Assembly (NCBI GenBank): GCA_041619575.1 | Contig: JBFKDP010000038.1 | Coordinates: 1-17,870 of the forward strand | Source: Litorivivens sp041619575 | Lineage (GTDB): Bacteria; Pseudomonadota; Gammaproteobacteria; Pseudomonadales; Spongiibacteraceae | Reading direction: 5' to 3' | DNA length: 17,870 bases | Shown here: positions 14,268 to 17,870 of the stretch, in pieces | How positions within the stretch are numbered: the stretch's first letter is position 1 | How the letters are laid out: each line of letters begins with the position of its first letter | Translations under genes and position numbers: made by a program | Notes under the pieces: model-generated | What the model saw: only the letters and a program-made list of their open reading frames with translations | The model's database searches: none | Told to the model about the DNA's origin: nothing

Positions 14268-15053
14268 TTACACAAACTGACAGCTGGCGCTGCCAATACC
14301 CTCTAATTCCATTTCCATCTTGTCGCCGGCCTTTACGTCTTCAAGTGGCACCAGCGAACCGGACAAAATTACTTCACCGGCTTTAAAGGGAATATCATAC
14401 TTGCCCAGCGTGTTGGCGAGCCAAGCCACCGCTGTTAGCGGATTACCCTGCACCGCGCTTCCCATGCCCTCACTCAGAAACTCGCCATTCTTTTTGACAA
14501 CGACCTTGAGATTTGGCAAATCCAGCTCGCGCGGATCTGCCTTTTCAGTTCCCAGTACAAAGACCCCGCAGGAGGCATTATCAGCTACCGTATCCTGAAT
14601 CTTGATCTTCCAGTCTTTGATACGCGAATCGACAATTTCAAAACACGGCATAATATAGTCAGTGGCGTCCAACACATCCTGCTCAGTCACTCCCGGACCA
14701 ACCAGATCCTTTTTCAAGCGAAAGCCGATTTCTGCCTCTGCACGCGGTTGAATCAGATTGCCGGCGACAGGAATATCTGCACCATTGGCATATTCCATCT
14801 TGTTGGTCAGAAAACCGAAGTCAGGCTGATGCACGCCCAGCATGTCCTGTACGACCTTGCTGGTGACACCAATCTTCTTGCCGATGACTCGCTCGCCCGC
14901 TTCAACTCGCCGATCGACCATGCGTAATGAAATAAAGTAGGCGTCATCAATGCTGATATCCGCTTCGCGTTCGGTAAACGGAGTCAGCGTCGTTTGTTGG
15001 CTGAGGGCATCATAGAGCTCGTCGCCGAGTGCTTCCCGTTTGGCTTTATCCAT
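14268..15053 (-). CDS. 2-hydroxy-2,4-dienoate hydratase (DmpE/MhpD/TesE/HsaE family)
   Basis: This 261-residue enzyme adds water to 2-hydroxypenta- or hexa-2,4-dienoate, giving the 4-hydroxy-2-oxoacid used by the aldolase. The metal-binding acidic residues Glu106 and Glu108 (PRAEAEIGF) and Glu139 (MPCFEIVDSRI) sit at the numbers known for MhpD. GKKIGVTSKVVQDMLGVHQPDFGFL and NPLTAVAWLANTLGKYDIPFKAGEVILSGSLVP fit the hydratase/decarboxylase superfamily, though each is longer than needed for assignment. A 4-oxalocrotonate decarboxylase is the main alternative. The C-C hydrolase just upstream and the absence of a semialdehyde dehydrogenase favour the hydratase. The ATG at 15053 overlaps the end of the hydrolase gene by 8 bases, which implies translational coupling. 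The start has no strong separate ribosome binding site. Confidence 0.88.
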   Translation of the reverse strand: MDKAKREALGDELYDALSQQTTLTPFTEREADISIDDAYFISLRMVDRRVEAGERVIGKKIGVTSKVVQDMLGVHQPDFGFLTNKMEYANGADIPVAGNLIQPRAEAEIGFRLKKDLVGPGVTEQDVLDATDYIMPCFEIVDSRIKDWKIKIQDTVADNASCGVFVLGTEKADPRELDLPNLKVVVKKNGEFLSEGMGSAVQGNPLTAVAWLANTLGKYDIPFKAGEVILSGSLVPLEDVKAGDKMEMELEGIGSASCQFV

Positions 15054-15873
15054 GTTGCAAAAAATCCAGTGTCATGCGATTAAAGAGATCCTTGTGCTCG
15101 ACCATCACCCAGTGGCCACATTCCGAGACAATGGTCAGACGAATGTTTTTGCACTTCTTTGTGAGTTTGGCGATACCGGTTTCCGGCATCATATTTTCAT
15201 TGGCACCCCAGAACGCGATAATCGGACAACGCAATTCACCCAACTGATCCTCCATATTCGGAACGACCATTGAAGTGATAACCTGGGTGTTCTGCTGTTG
15301 GGCGATCCCCCAACGTTCATTGACGAGCTGTTCATCCACTAGCGAATCATCGTAGACCAGCCCGCGGCGGATGAATTCTTCCAGACGTTCTTTACTCGGG
15401 CCGCCGGTAAAGACTTCTTTCATTATCTGCATGCCAGGCATGGTGAAATAGGATGGCTGATCTTCAATGCCGCCGGGAGCCATAAGATTCAGTTTTTCAA
15501 CCAGTTCAGGGTAGGTCAGCGCGTAGCGAATGGCGATCGCACCGCCGAGGGAATTCCCAATCAGCGTGACTTTCTCTACGCCAATGGCATCCAGTGTCTG
15601 CTTAACGCACTCCACAAAAAAGTCGATGTGATATTCGACGTCGTCTGGCTTATCCGAATAGCCGTAACCAATCAGATCGGGCACGATAACCCGGTAGCCA
15701 TTACCCGCCAAAAACGGATAGTTGAATTTGAAATTGCTGTGACCGCTGGCGCCGCTGCCGCTACCGTGCAGAAACACTACAGCCGGGCCTGAGCCCTGAT
15801 CCAGGTAGTGAATCGTGTGACCGTTGGCCAATTGGGCGTAGTTACCTTCCGGCAAACCCTCTACTATTGCCAT
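15046..15873 (-). CDS. Meta-cleavage-product C-C bond hydrolase (BphD/TesD/HsaD-like alpha/beta hydrolase)
   Basis: This encodes 275 residues from ATG 15873, which has GGAG 6 bases upstream. An ATG at 15885 in the same frame adds four residues (MEHG) but lacks a ribosome binding site. The oxyanion-hole segment FLHGSGSGASGHSNF, the nucleophile elbow GNSLGGA (Ser108), the catalytic His in GHWVMVEH (His254, followed by Trp255) and an Arg in NERWGIAQ (Arg187) follow the pattern of hydrolases that cut ring-fission products. The triad acid is unusual. Where BphD has WGRDDRFVP, this protein has WGANENMMP, so Glu226 replaces the catalytic Asp. The expected reaction is hydrolysis of a 2-hydroxy-6-oxo-dienoate to a 2-hydroxydienoate and a carboxylic acid. 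Its stop lies inside the hydratase gene, and its start follows the monooxygenase stop closely, so the three are co-translated. Confidence 0.88.
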   Translation of the reverse strand: MAIVEGLPEGNYAQLANGHTIHYLDQGSGPAVVFLHGSGSGASGHSNFKFNYPFLAGNGYRVIVPDLIGYGYSDKPDDVEYHIDFFVECVKQTLDAIGVEKVTLIGNSLGGAIAIRYALTYPELVEKLNLMAPGGIEDQPSYFTMPGMQIMKEVFTGGPSKERLEEFIRRGLVYDDSLVDEQLVNERWGIAQQQNTQVITSMVVPNMEDQLGELRCPIIAFWGANENMMPETGIAKLTKKCKNIRLTIVSECGHWVMVEHKDLFNRMTLDFLQHG

Positions 15874-15890
15874 GCCATGCTCCATGCTGA

Positions 15891-17114
15891 TTACAGATTC
15901 AGGTCAGTATTATCGAGACCGAACTGTACACCGCCAAAGTTACCGGCGTACAGATTCACATTGTTCGCCACGTGCGCCTGACTCGCCATAATATCCAGAT
16001 GGCGCTCAAGCACTTCGTTACCAAGGAAAATGCCCTTACTGCCAGAGGCTTTAAGCATTTTTGCGCACAGCTCCGCACAGCGATCCGCCACCACCGCAGA
16101 GTCAAAACGGTAATGTACGCGGTCCTCAATCGCAATGGGCTCACCCGCCGTAGCACTGGCCATCATGGCATCAAAGTTCGCATACATCGTGCGCTGCATT
16201 TCTGCGATGGCAGTTTTGACATCCGCAGCTAGGCGTCGCACAAAAGGGTCATCCATCATTTTGGCAGGACCCACCATTCGGGTTTTAGCGGTTTCAATAA
16301 AGGCATCCAGCGCTCCCTGCAATGCACCCAGCGAGGCTGTGCACACAGCACGCACAAAGACCTGACCAAAAGGGAGCCGGTAGACCGGGGCGCTGTTGAC
16401 TGCATTACCCGGATTATTACAGCTGAATCCGTCACTGAGCTTATGGGTGCGATGTTCAGGCACGAAGGCGCCTTCAACTTTCACGTCCTGGCTACCGGTG
16501 GCCTTCAGACCAACCACATGCCAGGTATCGATAATTTCGTAGTCTTTGCGCGGCACTAGGAAAGTGCGGTAATTACGCATATCAAAGGGAGCGCCCTCCT
16601 CGGGTACAACGGCACCGAGAAAGACCCAGTCACAGTGCTCGGAGCCGCTGGAAAAGCCCCACTGTCCACTGAGTTTGTAGCCGCCGTCAACCTTTTCGAC
16701 TTTGCCAACCGGCGCGTAAGAGGAAGAAATCAACGTCGCTGCATCCTCAGCCCAGACGTCTTGTGCTGCCTGGTCGTCAAACAAAGCCAATTGCCAGTTG
16801 TGAACGGCAACCACCCCCAAAACCCAAGCGCTGGACATGCAGGCTTCGGCAATCTTGAGCTGTACTGCATAGAAAACCTGCGGATCAAGGGCGTAGCCAC
16901 CCCACTGCTCGGGCTGCAGCATCTTAAAGAAACCGGCGTCCTGAAAGTCTTGTATGGTTTCGTCAGGGATGCGGCGTAATTCTGCCGCTTGGGTGCTGCG
17001 CCCACGCAATACTGGCTTGAGAGCTTCAGCCCGCGCCAGCAGCGTTTGTGCCATTTCGGAGCCTAGCCCCTTGGAGTTCAGCCCTTCACTTTTTACCTGA
17101 ACCGATCCATCCAC
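15891..17114 (-). CDS. HsaA/TesA2-like flavin-dependent phenol hydroxylase, oxygenase component
   Basis: This encodes 407 residues with a GTG start at 17114, supported by GGGAG 9 bases upstream. An ATG at 17054 would give 387 residues. The fold is that of acyl-CoA dehydrogenases (N-terminal helices about 25-130, beta domain about 135-215, C-terminal helices about 245-385), but the sequence is of the group D hydroxylase type. Key segments are VHNWQLALF (His105), LSGQWGFSSGSEHCDWVFLG (active-site Ser in SSGS), TWHVVGLKATGSQDVKV and RHLDIMASQAHVANN near the end. HsaA uses reduced FMN from a separate reductase to hydroxylate 3-HSA, a steroid-derived phenol, at the ortho position. HpaH/C2 hydroxylases and DszC are related alternatives. 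No reductase gene is in the window. It is the first gene of a tightly packed block, with a 142-base gap before it that may hold a promoter. Confidence 0.85.
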   Translation of the reverse strand: MDGSVQVKSEGLNSKGLGSEMAQTLLARAEALKPVLRGRSTQAAELRRIPDETIQDFQDAGFFKMLQPEQWGGYALDPQVFYAVQLKIAEACMSSAWVLGVVAVHNWQLALFDDQAAQDVWAEDAATLISSSYAPVGKVEKVDGGYKLSGQWGFSSGSEHCDWVFLGAVVPEEGAPFDMRNYRTFLVPRKDYEIIDTWHVVGLKATGSQDVKVEGAFVPEHRTHKLSDGFSCNNPGNAVNSAPVYRLPFGQVFVRAVCTASLGALQGALDAFIETAKTRMVGPAKMMDDPFVRRLAADVKTAIAEMQRTMYANFDAMMASATAGEPIAIEDRVHYRFDSAVVADRCAELCAKMLKASGSKGIFLGNEVLERHLDIMASQAHVANNVNLYAGNFGGVQFGLDNTDLNL

Positions 17115-17256
17115 TGCCAGTCACTCCCGTCTTTACTCAAAGGCGGAAATTCTAGCGGAATCAGAGTCTACGCCTATAGTCCAAATGGGCCATATTCGCA
17201 GCCCTTATGCGGCAGAACTCAGTCAATTAACACTTTTCAGACAAGGCCTTAGCCCA

Positions 17257-17682
17257 CTAATTTAGGCCCTCAAGGCTGGCCACAGCGGCTTCAGCAATGG
17301 TGACATCCTGCTCAGTCAAGGCGCCACCCACACCCAAAGCACCAATCACAGCCCCATGATGGCGAATGGGGATACCCCCGCCGAGAAGTGTCACATCTTT
17401 GAGGGTGACCATCGACAGCAAGTTCGGCAGATTATCGACCAGCGCCTCCGCCAGCTCTTCGGTGCTCAGCCCCATCAGGGCCGCACGGGCTTTGGCCTGG
17501 ACTGCGTCAACGGCCACCACCGGCGTGCGATCCATACGATGGAAGGCCTTGAGCTGCCCCTCGGTGTCCACCACCGCAACGGCAACCGCCACACAGGCCT
17601 GCTCGGCCTTTTCGATCGCCGCCGTCACCAGGCGCATCGCAGCCTGAGACGACAACGACTCGGTTTTATAAGTTAGATCCAC
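17257..17682 (-). CDS. DUF336 (GlcG/HbpS-like) small protein
   Basis: This encodes 141 residues with a GTG start at 17682. AGGAGG lies 5 bases before the GTG and overlaps the stop region of the preceding SDR gene. The sequence has the GlcG/HbpS pattern: an N-terminal helix (AAMRLVTAAIEKAEQACVAV), a strand with VVDTEGQLKAFHRMD, a helix with AVQAKARAALMG, LLGGGIPIRHHGAVIGALGVGG and a final helix starting TEQDVTIAEAA. The family includes HbpS, which binds haem in Streptomyces, and many proteins of unknown role encoded beside catabolic dehydrogenases. There is no signal peptide here, so it should be cytosolic. Its place between an SDR and a flavin hydroxylase gene suggests a helper role in the pathway, but no activity can be assigned. 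A cofactor- or degradation-product-binding role is only a guess. Confidence 0.85.
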   Translation of the reverse strand: MDLTYKTESLSSQAAMRLVTAAIEKAEQACVAVAVAVVDTEGQLKAFHRMDRTPVVAVDAVQAKARAALMGLSTEELAEALVDNLPNLLSMVTLKDVTLLGGGIPIRHHGAVIGALGVGGALTEQDVTIAEAAVASLEGLN

Positions 17683-17694
17683 AATAGCCTCCTA
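17683..17694 (-). promoter_or_regulatory. Consensus ribosome binding site overlapping the upstream stop
   Basis: On the minus strand TAGGAGGCTATT precedes GTG. The first three bases are the stop codon of the SDR gene, and AGGAGG is a perfect anti-16S match. This fixes the GTG start of the DUF336 gene and implies re-initiation by ribosomes finishing the SDR gene. Confidence 0.75.
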
Positions 17695-17870
17695 CTCAAT
17701 CACAGCATCACTGAAGGTTGGGGTATCTCCAAGCATAGGACGATGTGAAGGAGGTTGCTTGCCATTGATATCTAATACGCCATATTCCTGAGCAATTTCC
17801 GCGCCTACCCAGACCTGACCACTGCGCTCCATTAAGGCCGGATCATTGGCCAGCGCATCAATAACTCGAC
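17692..17870 (-). CDS. Short-chain dehydrogenase/reductase, C-terminal end (rest outside window)
   Basis: An open minus-strand frame runs from the window edge to the TAG at 17692-17694 and gives 59 residues. They read RVIDALANDPALMERSGQVW, then VGAEIAQEYGVLDINGKQPP, then SHRPMLGDTPTFSDAVIE. The DPALMERSGQ...GAE-A-EYG--DI-G--PPS pattern is that commonly seen at the C-terminus of SDR-family oxidoreductases that act on acyl or steroid-like substrates. The Rossmann fold and the YxxxK motif would lie beyond the window, so the assignment rests on the tail alone. It is the most upstream visible gene of the catabolic operon, with 9 bases between its stop and the DUF336 start. Its substrate is unknown. 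Confidence 0.55.
   Translation of the reverse strand, partial: RVIDALANDPALMERSGQVWVGAEIAQEYGVLDINGKQPPSHRPMLGDTPTFSDAVIE

Noticed and set aside
14198..14296. N-terminal extension of the acylating dehydrogenase to 14296
   Set aside because: It overlaps the hydratase stop and is a translation of the REP-like palindrome. The family begins at the MAEKIKAAIIGPG segment, which has its own purine-rich ribosome binding site.
17115..17256. Promoter for the hydroxylase gene in the 142-base gap
   Set aside because: TAGAAT and TTGACT-like hexamers occur but not at a workable spacing. I could not support a site, although a promoter here is possible.
1..17870. CRISPR array, tRNA/rRNA genes, transposase or phage genes
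   Set aside because: None seen on either strand. The only repeats are the two palindromic elements in the catabolic operon.

Overview
The window carries chromosomal genes of a Gram-negative bacterium, most likely a marine-type gammaproteobacterium. Lipoprotein signals, a DeaD helicase with a DbpA-type tail, AcnA and a hexameric NADP-type glutamate dehydrogenase all fit this. The taxon is an inference, because there is no rRNA or marker gene here. No transposase, tRNA, CRISPR array or prophage gene is visible. Every gap between genes is shorter than 200 bases.

Left part (1-4833), accessory and poorly characterised genes: the 3' end of a PaaI-type hotdog thioesterase (+); convergent to it a DUF3604 (PHP-like) lipoprotein (-); divergent from that a predicted six-helix membrane protein (+); then a coiled-coil protein of unknown function with its own good sigma70 promoter (+); then convergent to it a DUF411 lipoprotein (-). 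The DUF411 gene probably uses a TTG start behind a strong ribosome binding site. A perfect 15-bp palindrome lies in its promoter region.

Middle part (4834-12088), housekeeping: deaD (+), acnA (-), gdhA (-), and a METTL25-like SAM methyltransferase (+) divergent from gdhA. deaD and acnA converge on a short region with three alternating CAGAC/GTCTG arms and a U-tract that would terminate acnA. The methyltransferase and the right-hand operon converge on a perfect 9-bp GC-rich hairpin terminator.

Right part (12108-17870), all on the minus strand: an apparent catabolic operon that enters from the right edge. In transcription order it holds an SDR C-terminus, a DUF336/GlcG-like protein, an HsaA/TesA2-type flavin hydroxylase oxygenase component, a meta-cleavage-product C-C hydrolase, a 2-hydroxydienoate hydratase, an acylating aldehyde dehydrogenase and a 4-hydroxy-2-oxoacid aldolase. 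Together these would ortho-hydroxylate a phenol, hydrolyse the ring-cleaved product, and turn the dienoate fragment into pyruvate and an acyl-CoA. The monooxygenase-hydrolase-hydratase-dehydrogenase-aldolase set is the one used for steroid rings A/B (tesA2-D-E-F-G in Comamonas, hsaA-D-E-G-F in actinobacteria). The substrate is still an inference. The extradiol dioxygenase and the flavin reductase are not in the window and may lie beyond 17870.

The most unusual structure is in the two gaps flanking the acylating dehydrogenase gene. One holds a ~105-bp inverted-repeat element with CGTCATTG ends, which separates the genes of two enzymes that normally form a channelling complex. The other holds a REP-like palindrome. 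The C-C hydrolase also has Glu where the family has its catalytic Asp.
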